A stretch of DNA of 64,000 nt from Methylosinus sp. H3A. Its GTDB lineage: Bacteria; Pseudomonadota; Alphaproteobacteria; Rhizobiales; Beijerinckiaceae. Every line of letters begins with the position of its first letter. Positions within the stretch are counted from its first letter, which is position 1. Shown one piece after another: positions 26,322-35,341 of the stretch. Made by a program: the position numbers and the translations under genes. Under the pieces are notes generated by a model. The model was not told where the DNA came from, made no database searches, and saw nothing but the letters and a program-made list of their open reading frames with translations. The stretch spans positions 868,001 through 932,000 of the forward strand of contig NZ_JADNQW010000005.1 of assembly GCF_015709455.1 (NCBI RefSeq), given 5' to 3'.

Positions 26322-28598
26322 ATGTCTCGCAACGCCCTCATGCGCGGCGCATCCGCCGGCGCGCTGTCTTTCGTCGTCTTTTCATCCGCCGCTGCGCAGG
26401 AAGCCCTGCCCGCCATCGACATCTCCGGCGAGCATCGCCCCGTCGCCGGTCCCTCGCGCGGAAAGCTGCAACCGCCGAATGGCAAGCTGCAGCTCGACGT
26501 CACCTCGCAGACCGGCAGCCGCCTCGGCCTGACGCCGCGCGAGACGCCCTCTTCCGTCTCCATCGTCGATCGCGCGACGATCGAGGCGCGCGGCGCGCAG
26601 ACGACGCAGGAGGTCATTCAGCGCATGCCCGGCGTCATCGCTTCGGACCCGCCGGGCTCGGCCGGCGCGATCAGCCTGCGCGGCTTCGGCGCGTCGTCGG
26701 TGACGCAGATGTTCAACGGCATCACCGTGCAATATGACGCCATCGCCGGCCGTCCGGTCGACAGCTGGCTCTATGACCGTATCGAGCTTCTCGGCGGCGC
26801 CTCCTCCTATCTCTACGGCCAGGGCGCCGTCGGCGGCGCGGTGAATTACGTCAGCAAGGTCGCCACGCGCGGCGAGGAGCGCAATGAGGCGCTGCTGATG
26901 GGCGGCATGTGGTTCAACCGCCGCGCCTCCTATGGCTTCAACAAGCAGCTCGACGAGAATAATTGGCTGCAATTCGATCTGAGCTACAAAGGCTCGCAAG
27001 GCTGGGTCGAGGATTCCAATCACAATTCCGGCGCCGGCTCCATCTCCTGGCTCACCGATATCGCGCCCGGCCTCTCCAATACTGTCGCGGTGGAGTTTCA
27101 GAGCGAGCAGCGCGACGCCTATTGGGGCACGCCGGTTCCGCGTCCGCTCGGCGGCACGGGCACGATTCCCTGGGGAACCTTCGGCCTGCCGGTGCTCGAT
27201 CTCAAATTCGATCCGGGCGTACGCTTCAAGAACTACAACAGCCTGAAGCCGGTCTTCGACCAGCAGGTGCTGTGGGCGCGCGACATTACGGAATATAAGC
27301 TCGACGAGGAGACGAGCTTTAAAAACACTTTCTATCTCTATCGCGCCGACCGGCAATATCAGGACGTCGAATCCTATCGCTACAATGCGACCAACACGCT
27401 GATCGACCGCAGCGGATCTTTCGCCACCCGGCACGTTCAGAGCCTCGTCGGCGACAGGCTGGAGGCGACGAACACGACGACCCTATTCGGCCTTGAGTCG
27501 AAGACGGTCGCGGGCATAGATTTTTCGCTCAATCAGCAGACGCGCAACGGAAGCCTCGAATCGGGACTGGCCGTCGACACGGTCGAGCCCTATGGCTATT
27601 CGGCCTATAAGCTCTATCAGGACAATCCGTTGGCGACGAGCTATGTGGGCGACGCTCGCAGCAAGCTCTACACGCTGGCGCTCTTCGCCGAGAACCGGCT
27701 GTCGCTGACGCCGCAGCTTCATCTCGTGACCGGACTGCGCTGGGAGAAGATCAGCCTCGAGCGTTTCAATTACCGCATTCCGACCCTGCCCAGCGCCTCG
27801 AACCCCTATGGCAATCCCGCCTATTTCGGCAAAGGATACGAGCCGATCACCTGGCGCGCCGCGCTGATGTACGACGTGACCAAGGAGGCCAATGTCTATG
27901 TCTCCTACAGCACGGCGGCCGATCCGCCCTCCGGCATTCTGCTCACCAACAACGCCGGCGGCATGCGCAATTTCGAGCTCACCACCGGCTGGCAGATCGA
28001 GGCGGGAACGAAGCTCGATTTCTGGGAGGGAAGAGGCTCGGCGACTCTCGCCGGCTATTTCATCGAGCGCAACAATGTCACCACTTCCGATCCCGCCAAT
28101 CCGAACAATGTCGTCAATGTCGGCAAGCAATCGTCGAATGGCATAGAGGCCAATGTCGGCGTGCAGGTGTTGGATAATCTCAGCGTGCAGGGCAACGCCG
28201 CCTGGATCAATCCGAAATTCGAGAGCTTCGAGGAGGCGGCGACGATCGCCGGAACCACTCTTCGCGTGTCGCGCGCCGGCAATCGGCCGACCAATATGGC
28301 GCGCTGGATCGCCAATGGCTGGATCACCTGGGATTTCCTGCCCGATTGGCAGGCGACCTTCGCGACGCGCTTCGTCGGCGACCGTTTCGCGGACAACGCC
28401 AATACGATGCGCATACCGGCCTATACGACTTTCGACGCCGGCCTCTCCTGGCGCGTAACGCCCAATGCGAAGCTGACCGCCATGCTGAAGAACATGACCG
28501 ACGCCGCTTATGTTGAATGGGCGACGGGCGGCTCGGGACCGCTGCTGCGGCTCGGCCAGCCGCGCACGGTCGAATTGTCGCTGAAGATGACCTTCTGA
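26322..28598 (+). CDS. TonB-dependent siderophore/metal-complex receptor
   Basis: 758 residues. The signal peptide ends at SSAAAQ, then a TonB-box-like PAIDISGE. Plug domain about 75-190: TPSSVSIVDRATIEARGAQT, AISLRGFGASSVTQMFNGI, LYGQGAVGGAVNYVSK. It resembles FhuE/FpvA-type siderophore receptors; the barrel ends in VELSLKMTF. No N-terminal signalling domain. AGGAG precedes ATG 26322. The next gene, 10 bp on, encodes a PepSY-TM protein, a pairing common for siderophore receptors with a reductase-like inner-membrane partner. The ligand could be an iron or copper chelate; methanobactin biosynthesis genes are absent here. Confidence 0.9.
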   Translation: MSRNALMRGASAGALSFVVFSSAAAQEALPAIDISGEHRPVAGPSRGKLQPPNGKLQLDVTSQTGSRLGLTPRETPSSVSIVDRATIEARGAQTTQEVIQRMPGVIASDPPGSAGAISLRGFGASSVTQMFNGITVQYDAIAGRPVDSWLYDRIELLGGASSYLYGQGAVGGAVNYVSKVATRGEERNEALLMGGMWFNRRASYGFNKQLDENNWLQFDLSYKGSQGWVEDSNHNSGAGSISWLTDIAPGLSNTVAVEFQSEQRDAYWGTPVPRPLGGTGTIPWGTFGLPVLDLKFDPGVRFKNYNSLKPVFDQQVLWARDITEYKLDEETSFKNTFYLYRADRQYQDVESYRYNATNTLIDRSGSFATRHVQSLVGDRLEATNTTTLFGLESKTVAGIDFSLNQQTRNGSLESGLAVDTVEPYGYSAYKLYQDNPLATSYVGDARSKLYTLALFAENRLSLTPQLHLVTGLRWEKISLERFNYRIPTLPSASNPYGNPAYFGKGYEPITWRAALMYDVTKEANVYVSYSTAADPPSGILLTNNAGGMRNFELTTGWQIEAGTKLDFWEGRGSATLAGYFIERNNVTTSDPANPNNVVNVGKQSSNGIEANVGVQVLDNLSVQGNAAWINPKFESFEEAATIAGTTLRVSRAGNRPTNMARWIANGWITWDFLPDWQATFATRFVGDRFADNANTMRIPAYTTFDAGLSWRVTPNAKLTAMLKNMTDAAYVEWATGGSGPLLRLGQPRTVELSLKMTF

Positions 28599-28608
28599 GG
28601 AGGCGGAC

Positions 28609-30156
28609 ATGAAGAGATATCTCTATCTCACTCATCGCTGGCTCGGGATCGCAGTCTGTCTCTTCATGGCCATGTGGTTCTTCTCGGGCGTCGTCATGAT
28701 GTATGTCGGCTATCCGAAGCTCTTGCCGTCAGAGCGGCTGGCGGCGCTGCCGCCGCTCGACCCGGCGCGCTGCTGCGTCGATCTCTCCCGCGCTTTCGAC
28801 GCCGCGGGAGAGAGCGGCGCGCCGCAATCCGTCCGCCTCACCAGCATCGCCGGCGCGCCGACTTTCATCTTCGAGCGCCGCGCGAAGGACAGCGGCCCGC
28901 AATTCACGGCGGCGCGCGCCAGCGACGGCGCGCGTGTGACCAGCGTTTCAGAGGAGAACGCCATCGCCGCCGCGCGCGCCTTCCTCGGCGGCGATGCGAG
29001 CTATGACGGAATCGTCGACGAAGACCAATGGACGCATTCCAAAGGTCTCGACGGTCTGCGCCCTTTGCACCGCGTCTTCATGTCGGATGCGGATTCGACG
29101 CTGCTCTATGTCTCCTCCGTCACTGGCGAAGTGGTCCGCGACGCGACGCGGACGGAGCGCCTCTGGAACTGGGCCGGCGCCTGGATCCATTGGCTCTATC
29201 CGTTTCGCGGCGGCTGGCTCGAGGCCTATTGGCACGATATCATCGTCTATTCCTCGCTCATCGGAACCGTGCTCGCCGTCACCGGCCTCGTCGTCGGAGT
29301 GATGCGCTGGCGCTTTCGCGCGCCCTATAGGACCGGCGCGCGCACGCCCTATCGCGAAGGCATGATGAAATGGCACCATATCGTCGGCCTCATCGGCGGC
29401 GTGACGGCGATCACTTTCGTCTTCAGCGGCCTGATGTCGATGAACCCGTGGAAAATCTTCGAGACCAGATCGGCCTTCGACGCCAAAGCCTATTACGGCG
29501 GCGCCCTCGCGCCCGAGCGATTCCATCTTTCCATCGCGCAAGCGCTGACGAAATTCGCCGATGACGGATTCTCGGCGCGCGAGCTCGAGCTGCGCGTCAT
29601 CGACGGCGCCGGCTATTATGTCGGCTTCAGCGCCGGCGGCGCGACGCGAATCCTGCGCGCCGAGGCCGACGCCGCGCCTGCCTTCACGCTGCCGCTCGAG
29701 GAATTGAAGCGCCTCGGCGCGCGGCTCGTCCCCGGCGCCAAGGTCACGGCGGCGACGGTGATGGAGAGCTACGACTTCTATTATTTCGCGCGCGCGCCGC
29801 ACACCATGCATGGCGACGTCGACAAGCGCCTTCCCGTGCTGCGGCTCGAGTTCGACGACGCCGCCGGCACCTGGGCGCATATCGACCCGCATACCGGCGC
29901 CGTGCTCGGCAAGCTCGATTCGGGGCGCCGCGCGAGCCGCTGGCTGTTCGCCTTGCTGCACAGCTGGGATGCGCCGGCGCTGCTCGCCGCGCGGCCCCTG
30001 TGGGATGCGCTCATGCTGGCGCTCAATGGCGCGGGCTTTGCGCTCAGCGTCACCGGAATCGTCATCGGCTGGCGACGGCTGAAGCGCAAATTCGGCGAGC
30101 GCAGGGCGCCGGCGCGATCGGCGTCGCCGAGCTTGGCGCGATCGAGCCGCGCATGA
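28609..30156 (+). CDS. PepSY-associated transmembrane protein
   Basis: 515 residues. Four main membrane segments: about 9-30 (WLGIAVCLFMAMWFFSGVVM), 205-225, 258-280 and 455-475. Two periplasmic PepSY-like regions lie between them. This family is thought to help reduce or release metal from siderophores after TonB-dependent import. Start ATG 28609 has GAGGAGGCGG. It is 10 bp after the receptor stop, so the two form an operon. The last 13 codons (ARSASPSLARSSRA) are encoded by DNA nearly identical to part of the pentapeptide-repeat gene at 30785-30823, so the C-terminus may have been replaced. Confidence 0.85.
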   Translation: MKRYLYLTHRWLGIAVCLFMAMWFFSGVVMMYVGYPKLLPSERLAALPPLDPARCCVDLSRAFDAAGESGAPQSVRLTSIAGAPTFIFERRAKDSGPQFTAARASDGARVTSVSEENAIAAARAFLGGDASYDGIVDEDQWTHSKGLDGLRPLHRVFMSDADSTLLYVSSVTGEVVRDATRTERLWNWAGAWIHWLYPFRGGWLEAYWHDIIVYSSLIGTVLAVTGLVVGVMRWRFRAPYRTGARTPYREGMMKWHHIVGLIGGVTAITFVFSGLMSMNPWKIFETRSAFDAKAYYGGALAPERFHLSIAQALTKFADDGFSARELELRVIDGAGYYVGFSAGGATRILRAEADAAPAFTLPLEELKRLGARLVPGAKVTAATVMESYDFYYFARAPHTMHGDVDKRLPVLRLEFDDAAGTWAHIDPHTGAVLGKLDSGRRASRWLFALLHSWDAPALLAARPLWDALMLALNGAGFALSVTGIVIGWRRLKRKFGERRAPARSASPSLARSSRA

Positions 30157-30200
30157 CCACCGTGCTGGTGACGCCTGACGCCCGGCCATGAGGAGCGCCG
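30116..30200. other. Mosaic junction with fragments of two neighbouring genes
   Basis: 30116-30154 matches 30785-30823 (inside the pentapeptide gene) with one difference in 39 bases. Directly after it, 30151-30175 matches 25258-25282 of the HAD gene exactly, followed by a shorter CATGAGGAG match at the corresponding distance. The HAD-like part reads TTVLVTPDA and, in another frame, GHEERR, so it looks like a decayed fragment of a HAD-gene paralogue. Confidence 0.55.
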
Positions 30201-30355
30201 CGGGCTGGCGGCGGGCTGATCCCGCGGGGCCGGGCGGGCGAGCCGCCGACGGAGCCTACCGACATGGAACGTCATTTGCGTAATCGGTCAGCGAGGTCGC
30301 GCTTCGACGAATTGAAGCCGCCTCGAAGCCTTTTCGATGGTTTGGGGAGCGAGCC

Positions 30356-30709
30356 ATGGTCGATTCGATTGGCGCCGTCGTGGTGGGAACGTTCGGCCTC
30401 GCGGCGGAGGCGGCGGCCAAAGGCGCGGCGGGCGCGGCCGTCATCGACGGCTATGACGCCCTGAAGTCTGGACTTTCAGCCTTCGCCAAGAGGGAGATCG
30501 CCGAGCTGGAGCCGCGACCGCGTTCGATCGGAATGCAAATCGCCGTCGCTGAAATCATCGACGCCCAATCGGAGGAGACGAGAACGGCGCTTTGCGTCCT
30601 CGCCGCGACGCTCATCGCCCGGCTGAGGGACGGCGCTCCGGCCGCCGGACTCGACATCGACCGCGTCGCCGCGCTCGAAGCGCAGCTCAGCGCCCTCGCT
30701 CCAAAATAG
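30356..30709 (+). CDS. Hypothetical alanine-rich protein
   Basis: 117 residues: an N-terminal Gly/Ala stretch (SIGAVVVGTFGLAAEAAAKG), then an amphipathic helical region with AKREIAELEPRPRSIGMQIA. I do not recognise the family. ATG at 30356 is supported by GGGGAGCG. The gene ends inside the convergent pentapeptide-repeat gene (23-bp overlap). Confidence 0.55.
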   Translation: MVDSIGAVVVGTFGLAAEAAAKGAAGAAVIDGYDALKSGLSAFAKREIAELEPRPRSIGMQIAVAEIIDAQSEETRTALCVLAATLIARLRDGAPAAGLDIDRVAALEAQLSALAPK

Positions 30710-31400
30710 GGGCCGCCGCCGGCAGCCGCGCGCCGTCGAGATCGGCGCCGTGGAAGCGCGCGCCCGTGACATCGGCGCCCGAGAGATCGGCGTCGCCGAG
30801 CTTGGCGTGATCGAGCCGCGCATTGCGCAGGCTCGCGCCGGCAAAGCGCGCCGAGGCCAAGACCGCATGGGTGAGATTGGCGCCGGTCAGATCGGCGCCG
30901 TCGAAAATCGCGGCGGTCAGATCGGCGCGCACCGGGACCATGCCCTGATTGGCCGGATCGGCGCCGAGATCGGCCTCGACAAGCTTCGCCTTCACGAAGC
31001 GCGCGCCGCGGCCGCCGCCGATGATGCGGGCGCGCGTCAGATCGGCGCCGGAAAAATCCGCCTCGTCGAGAATAGCCGCATAGAGAATCGCGCCGGAAAG
31101 AAGGGCGCCCGAGAGATCGGCCTCGCGCAGATCGGCGCGGGTGAGATTGGCCTCGCCGAGCCGCGCGCCGACGAGCTTCGCCCCGGCGAGCCGCGTGGCG
31201 AAGAGATCGGCGCGCCGAAGATCGAGCCCCGAGAGATCGAGACCGGAGAGATCGAGATCGGTGAGCGCCACCGGCTTTCCGGCGGAGGCGACGATCAGTC
31301 TCTCTATATCGGCGCGGCTTCGGTCCGCCGCCGAGGCCGCCGGCGGCGTGAGAATCAGGAGGACGGCGGCCAAAAGGCGTCTCGCTCGGGCCGAGGTCAT
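30687..31400 (-). CDS. Secreted pentapeptide-repeat protein
   Basis: 237 residues from ATG 31400 (GAGGGAG upstream). A signal peptide ends at PPAASAADRS. From about residue 45 to 225 it is an array of A(D/N)LxX pentapeptides (for example ANLTRADLREADLSGALLSG), which fold as a right-handed quadrilateral beta-helix. Such proteins in the periplasm have no general known function. The repeats create short DNA similarities in this locus; one 39-bp segment recurs at the end of the PepSY gene. Confidence 0.85.
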   Translation of the reverse strand: MTSARARRLLAAVLLILTPPAASAADRSRADIERLIVASAGKPVALTDLDLSGLDLSGLDLRRADLFATRLAGAKLVGARLGEANLTRADLREADLSGALLSGAILYAAILDEADFSGADLTRARIIGGGRGARFVKAKLVEADLGADPANQGMVPVRADLTAAIFDGADLTGANLTHAVLASARFAGASLRNARLDHAKLGDADLSGADVTGARFHGADLDGARLPAAAPILERGR

Positions 31401-31632
31401 GTTGAAGGCTCCCTCGCTCTGCGTCGCTTCTGTGGCGACGGCGGGCGAGCCTACCCCCGCCACGCGCCCGCGGCCGCGGGAAAGAATGCGCTGCGGGCGG
31501 GAAAGACGTCCCGCCGTCGGCGCGGCGATCGGCCCCTATTTCCGCGATTGACAGGGCCGCGGCCTTGCCGCCTATAGCCCTGACCCTTCCCACGGGCCGC
31601 CTGCCCGCGACGTCTCGGAGCTAGACGATTTC

Positions 31633-32490
31633 ATGCCGCACACTGGTCTCGAGAACCTCATCACCACCGCCTTCGAAGACAGGGCCAATATCGACGCCTC
31701 CACGCAGGGCGACATTCGCCACGCGGTCGAGAGCGCGCTGCGTCTGCTCGATTCGGGCAAGCTGCGCGTCGCCGAGAAGATCGAGGGCGCGACCGGAGCC
31801 GGCTCCTGGAAGGTCAATCAATGGCTGAAGAAGGCCGTGCTTCTCTCCTTCCGCCTCAATGATATGAACGTGATCGAGGGCGGGCCAGGCGGCGCGAGCT
31901 GGTGGGACAAGGTTCCCTCCAAATTCGCCGGCTGGGGCGCGGCCGAGCACAAGGCCGCGGGCTTCCGCTCCGTGCCGGGCGCCATCGTGCGTCACTCGGC
32001 CTTCGTGGCGCCGGGCGTCATTCTCATGCCGTCCTTCGTCAATCTCGGCGCCTATGTGGACGCGGGGACCATGGTCGACACTTGGGCCACGGTCGGCTCC
32101 TGCGCGCAGATCGGCAAGAATGTGCATCTTTCCGGCGGCGTCGGCATAGGCGGCGTGCTGGAGCCGCTGCAGGCCGGCCCCACCATCATCGAGGATGATT
32201 GCTTCATCGGCGCGCGCTCGGAGATCGTCGAGGGCGTCGTCGTCGGCCAGGGCTCGGTGATTTCCATGGGCGTTTTCATCGGCGCCTCGACCAAGGTGAT
32301 CGACCGCGCCACCGGCCAGATTCACATCGGCTATGTGCCGCCCTATTCGGTCGTTGTGTCGGGCAATCTGCCGGGCAAGCCGCTGCCGGACGGCTCGGCC
32401 GGGCCTTCGCTCTATTGCGCCGTCATCGTCAAGACGGTGGACGCGCAGACGCGCGGCAAGACGGCGATCAACGAGCTGCTGAGGGACTGA
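31633..32490 (+). CDS. dapD: 2,3,4,5-tetrahydropyridine-2,6-dicarboxylate N-succinyltransferase
   Basis: 285 residues. Succinylase-branch step of lysine and diaminopimelate synthesis. N-terminal helical domain, then a left-handed beta-helix of hexapeptide repeats (about 100-230): [59 protein letters not shown]. The C-terminal [14 protein letters not shown] and GLPGKP-like segment is typical. Its stop overlaps the next gene's ATG by one base (TGATG). Confidence 0.95.
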   Translation: MPHTGLENLITTAFEDRANIDASTQGDIRHAVESALRLLDSGKLRVAEKIEGATGAGSWKVNQWLKKAVLLSFRLNDMNVIEGGPGGASWWDKVPSKFAGWGAAEHKAAGFRSVPGAIVRHSAFVAPGVILMPSFVNLGAYVDAGTMVDTWATVGSCAQIGKNVHLSGGVGIGGVLEPLQAGPTIIEDDCFIGARSEIVEGVVVGQGSVISMGVFIGASTKVIDRATGQIHIGYVPPYSVVVSGNLPGKPLPDGSAGPSLYCAVIVKTVDAQTRGKTAINELLRD

Positions 32491-32972
32491 TGGAGCTGCC
32501 CTCGCGCGAGCGCCTGAGCTTCCTCTATCGCACGGAGGAGGGAAGCCTCGACCGCGCCGGCTGGCGCTGCGGCGTCGCTGGCCTTCTCGCCGTGCTCGTT
32601 CCGCTGACGCTGATCTGGCTGGCGCTCTTCCCCTATACGGATCACGATCTGTCGAAGGACCCGTTCTTCGTCTGGCAGACAGTGGTCGCCTACGCCTATC
32701 TCGCGCTCTATTCGCTCGCCGTGCTGCTGATCGCGGTGAGCTTCGTCAATCTCTCGGCCAAGCGCTTCCGCGCGCTCGGCCGTCCGGCGCCGCTCGTCTT
32801 CGCCGGTCTGCTTCCCTTCGCCCTTCTGGTGGCGGGCGCCATGCACTGGCTGCAGCCGCGTGTCGCCGAGGTGATGCCCTATTGGCCGGTGGCGCTCACC
32901 GACGTCGCGCTCGCCGCGGTCGCGCTGTGGGTGGGGTACGAGCTGGGGGTGAAAGAGGGCGGGGACGAATAA
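32490..32972 (+). CDS. Small four-helix membrane protein (DUF805-like)
   Basis: 160 residues with four hydrophobic segments (about 27-47, 62-84, 98-118, 128-150). Weakly resembles DUF805-type membrane proteins. Coupled to dapD by TGATG, so likely cotranscribed. Function unknown. A C-terminal acidic tail ends VKEGGDE. Confidence 0.6.
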   Translation: MELPSRERLSFLYRTEEGSLDRAGWRCGVAGLLAVLVPLTLIWLALFPYTDHDLSKDPFFVWQTVVAYAYLALYSLAVLLIAVSFVNLSAKRFRALGRPAPLVFAGLLPFALLVAGAMHWLQPRVAEVMPYWPVALTDVALAAVALWVGYELGVKEGGDE

Positions 32973-32988
32973 AAAAACGGCGCGTTCT

Positions 32989-33360
32989 TCAAGTCCCCTC
33001 ACCCTGAGGAGCCTGCGAAGCAGGCGTCTCGAAGGGCGAGGGGCCGCCGCCAACTGGACGTTCCTTTTTTCCGCGCCGCGCCGCGAGGACGGATAACGCA
33101 TCATAATCGCCACGCATGAGCGCTTCCTTCTTGGCCCGGCTCCAACCCTTGATGCGCCGCTCCGTCGCTATGGCCTCGGTCAATCGGCCGAAATGCGCAG
33201 ACCACAGCAGTCGAACGGGCCTCCGCGGCGACGTATATCCTTCATAGGTCGCGTTATTGTGCTCGCTGACGCGCTGCTCGACGTCCTTGCGCGTGATACC
33301 TGTGTAATAACTGCCATCGGCGCAGAGAAGAATATAGATCGTCGCCCCATCGATCGGCAT
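32989..33360 (-). CDS. GIY-YIG nuclease-domain protein with repeat-encoded tail
   Basis: 123 residues. The GIY-YIG domain covers residues 6-85: IYILLCADGSYYTGITRKDV, RVSEHNN (catalytic Arg), HFGRLTEAIATERRIKGWSR (catalytic Glu region) and EALMRGD. This single-domain group (UPF0213/YhbQ-like) is widespread and poorly characterised. The start ATG is at 33360. The last 20 or so residues (SPFETPASQAPQGEGT) are encoded by a palindromic repeat (32996-33042), and another copy of that repeat lies directly upstream of the start (33365-33414). The gene is therefore bounded by two copies in inverted orientation. Confidence 0.82.
   Translation of the reverse strand: MPIDGATIYILLCADGSYYTGITRKDVEQRVSEHNNATYEGYTSPRRPVRLLWSAHFGRLTEAIATERRIKGWSRAKKEALMRGDYDALSVLAARRGKKERPVGGGPSPFETPASQAPQGEGT
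32996..33042 (+). repeat. Palindromic repeat family R1 (CCTGAGGAG type), copy A
   Basis: Pattern CCTCACCCTGAGGAG, small variable stem (CCTGC GAA GCAGG), then CGTCTCGAAGGGCGAGG. It encodes the tail and stop of the GIY-YIG protein on the minus strand. Related elements are common between genes in rhizobial relatives. Confidence 0.85.
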
Positions 33361-33364
33361 CGCA

Positions 33365-33414
33365 GCCCTCGTGCTTCGAGACGGCCGCTTCGCGGCCTCC
33401 TCAGCATGAGGGCT
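33365..33414 (-). repeat. Palindromic repeat family R1, copy B
   Basis: On the minus strand: CCTCATGCTGAGGAG, variable stem GGCCGC GAA GCGGCC, GTCTCGAAGCACGAGG. It lies just upstream of the GIY-YIG start codon, in opposite orientation to copy A. Confidence 0.85.
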
Positions 33415-33528
33415 GCTTTTTGGTTCGGCAAGAGAATTGCGGGAGCCATATACCCCCCCACGCGTTGACGCCTCCGCCCGGCGCCCATAGTGTGCGCCCC
33501 TCTTCGCAACCGCAACAAAAGCCGCATC

Positions 33529-35229
33529 ATGCCCACGTCCGAGCCCTTGCCCGCCGATCTCCTCGAAGCCGCCCGCGTCTCGCCGGCCTGGCCGTTCGAA
33601 GAGGCGCGCAAGCTCGTCAAACGCGTGGCCGAGACCGGCCAGACCAAAGTGCTGTTCGAGACCGGCTATGGCCCCTCCGGCCTGCCGCATATCGGCACCT
33701 TCGGCGAGGTGGCGCGCACCTCCATGGTGCGCCACGCCTTCGAGGTGCTGACCGAGGGAAAGATCGAGACGCGCCTGCTCGCCTTTTCGGACGATATGGA
33801 CGGACTGCGCAAAGTCCCCGACAATATCCCAAATAAGGAGCTGGTCCGCGCCCATCTCGGCAAGCCGCTGACCAAGGTGCCGGACCCGTTCGGCACGCAT
33901 GAGAGCTTCGGCGCGCACAACAACGCCCGCCTGCGCGCCTTTCTCGACGCTTTCGGCTTCACTTACGAATTCGCCTCCTCGACGGACTATTACACATCCG
34001 GCCGCTTCGACGCCGCGCTGCTGCATATGCTGGCGCGCTATGAGGAGGTGATGAAGATCATGCTGCCGACCTTCCGCGAGGAGCGGGCGGCGACATATTC
34101 CCCCTTCCTGCCGATTCACCCGCATACCGGAATCGTCATGCAGGTTCCGCTCGATTCCATCGACGCCACAGCGGGGACCATTTCCTGGCGCGATCCCGAG
34201 AGCGGCGAAGCCTTTGTCACGCCCGTCACCGGCGGCCATTGCAAGCTGCAATGGAAGCCCGATTGGGCGATGCGCTGGTATGCGCTCTCCGTCGATTACG
34301 AAATGGCCGGCAAGGACCTCATCGACTCGGTGAAGTTGTCGAGCGCCATTGTGCGCGCGCTCGGCGGCCGTCCGCCGGAGGGCTTCAATTACGAGCTCTT
34401 CCTCGACGAGAAGGGCCAGAAGATTTCCAAGTCCAAGGGCAATGGTCTGACGATCGAGGAGTGGCTGACCTACGCCAGCCCGGAGAGCCTCGCGCAATTC
34501 ATGTTTCAAAAGCCGAGCGCGGCGAAGAAGCTCTATTTCGACGTCATTCCGCGCAATGTCGATGATTACCTCTCCTTCCTCGAGGCCTATCAGCGACAGG
34601 CGTGGAAGGAGCGGCTCGGCAATCCGGCATGGCACATTCACTTCGGCGCGCCGCCGGAGCCGGAGACGCTCGCCCATGACGGCGAGGCCAAGGGGACAGC
34701 GATCTCCTTCTCCATGCTGCTCAATCTGGCGACCGTCGCCAATGCCGAGGATTCTTCGGTGCTGTGGGGCTTTCTGCGCCGCTATGCGCCGAATGTGTCG
34801 CCGCAGAATCATCCGCGTCTCGACAAGCTCGTCGGCTATGCGGTCGCTTACTTTCGCGATTTTGTGCGGCCGGCGAAAAAATATCGCGCCGCCGACGATG
34901 TGGAGCGCGGCGTGCTGACGACATTGTCGGAGACGTTGGCTTCACTGCCGAAAGACGCCAGCGCCGAGGATATTCAGACCGCGCTCTATGATGTCGCGCG
35001 CGCCGTGCCGCGCTATCAGGATTTGAAGGCGAAAGGCGCGACACCGGAGCGGCCGGGCGTGTCGAACGACTTCTTCAACATGCTCTATGAGGTTCTGCTC
35101 GGCGAGAGCCGCGGCCCGCGCTTCGGCTCCTTCGTCGCGCTCTTCGGCGTCGAAGAGACGCGCGGCCTCATCGCCAAGGCGCTCGCCGGGGAATTGCTCG
35201 GATCTGCACAAACAGTCCCCTCACCCTGA
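33529..35229 (+). CDS. lysK: Class I lysyl-tRNA synthetase
   Basis: 566 residues. Charges tRNA-Lys with a class I Rossmann fold, unlike the class II LysS of most bacteria; alphaproteobacteria usually have LysK. The HIGH motif is PHIGTFGE near residue 52, KMSKS is KISKSKGNG near 300, and [19 protein letters not shown] is a family hallmark. The start ATG is 33529. The last residues (SAQTVPSP) and the stop codon lie in a palindromic repeat (copy C), so the original C-terminus has probably been altered by repeat insertion. Confidence 0.95.
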   Translation: MPTSEPLPADLLEAARVSPAWPFEEARKLVKRVAETGQTKVLFETGYGPSGLPHIGTFGEVARTSMVRHAFEVLTEGKIETRLLAFSDDMDGLRKVPDNIPNKELVRAHLGKPLTKVPDPFGTHESFGAHNNARLRAFLDAFGFTYEFASSTDYYTSGRFDAALLHMLARYEEVMKIMLPTFREERAATYSPFLPIHPHTGIVMQVPLDSIDATAGTISWRDPESGEAFVTPVTGGHCKLQWKPDWAMRWYALSVDYEMAGKDLIDSVKLSSAIVRALGGRPPEGFNYELFLDEKGQKISKSKGNGLTIEEWLTYASPESLAQFMFQKPSAAKKLYFDVIPRNVDDYLSFLEAYQRQAWKERLGNPAWHIHFGAPPEPETLAHDGEAKGTAISFSMLLNLATVANAEDSSVLWGFLRRYAPNVSPQNHPRLDKLVGYAVAYFRDFVRPAKKYRAADDVERGVLTTLSETLASLPKDASAEDIQTALYDVARAVPRYQDLKAKGATPERPGVSNDFFNMLYEVLLGESRGPRFGSFVALFGVEETRGLIAKALAGELLGSAQTVPSP

Positions 35230-35261
35230 GGAGGCCCCGAAGGGGCCGTCTCGAAGGGTCG
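35217..35261 (+). repeat. Palindromic repeat family R1, copy C
   Basis: CCTCACCCTGAGGAG, stem GGCCCC GAA GGGGCC, GTCTCGAAGGGTCG. The TGA inside CCCTGAGG is the stop codon of lysK. Confidence 0.85.
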
Positions 35262-35270
35262 CCCTCTAGA

Positions 35271-35321
35271 GCATCCTTCGAGGCTTTTTGCGTTCCGCAA
35301 AAAGCGCCTCAGGATGAGGGA
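35271..35321 (-). repeat. Palindromic repeat family R1, copy D with different stem
   Basis: On the minus strand: CTCATCCTGAGGC, an AT-richer stem GCTTTTTGCG GAA CGCAAAAAGC, then CTCGAAGGATG. The outer arms match copies A-C while the inner stem differs. It lies 10 bp from copy C, just before the hydrolase gene. Confidence 0.8.
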
Positions 35322-35341
35322 GTGGGATTGTCGGAGGAAAC

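Noticed and set aside
25826..30156. Methanobactin biosynthesis or uptake locus
   Set aside because: A TonB receptor is present but there is no precursor peptide, MbnB/MbnC-like enzyme or FecI/FecR pair.
32996..35321. CRISPR array
   Set aside because: The repeats are palindromic, irregularly spaced by whole genes, in both orientations and without cas genes.
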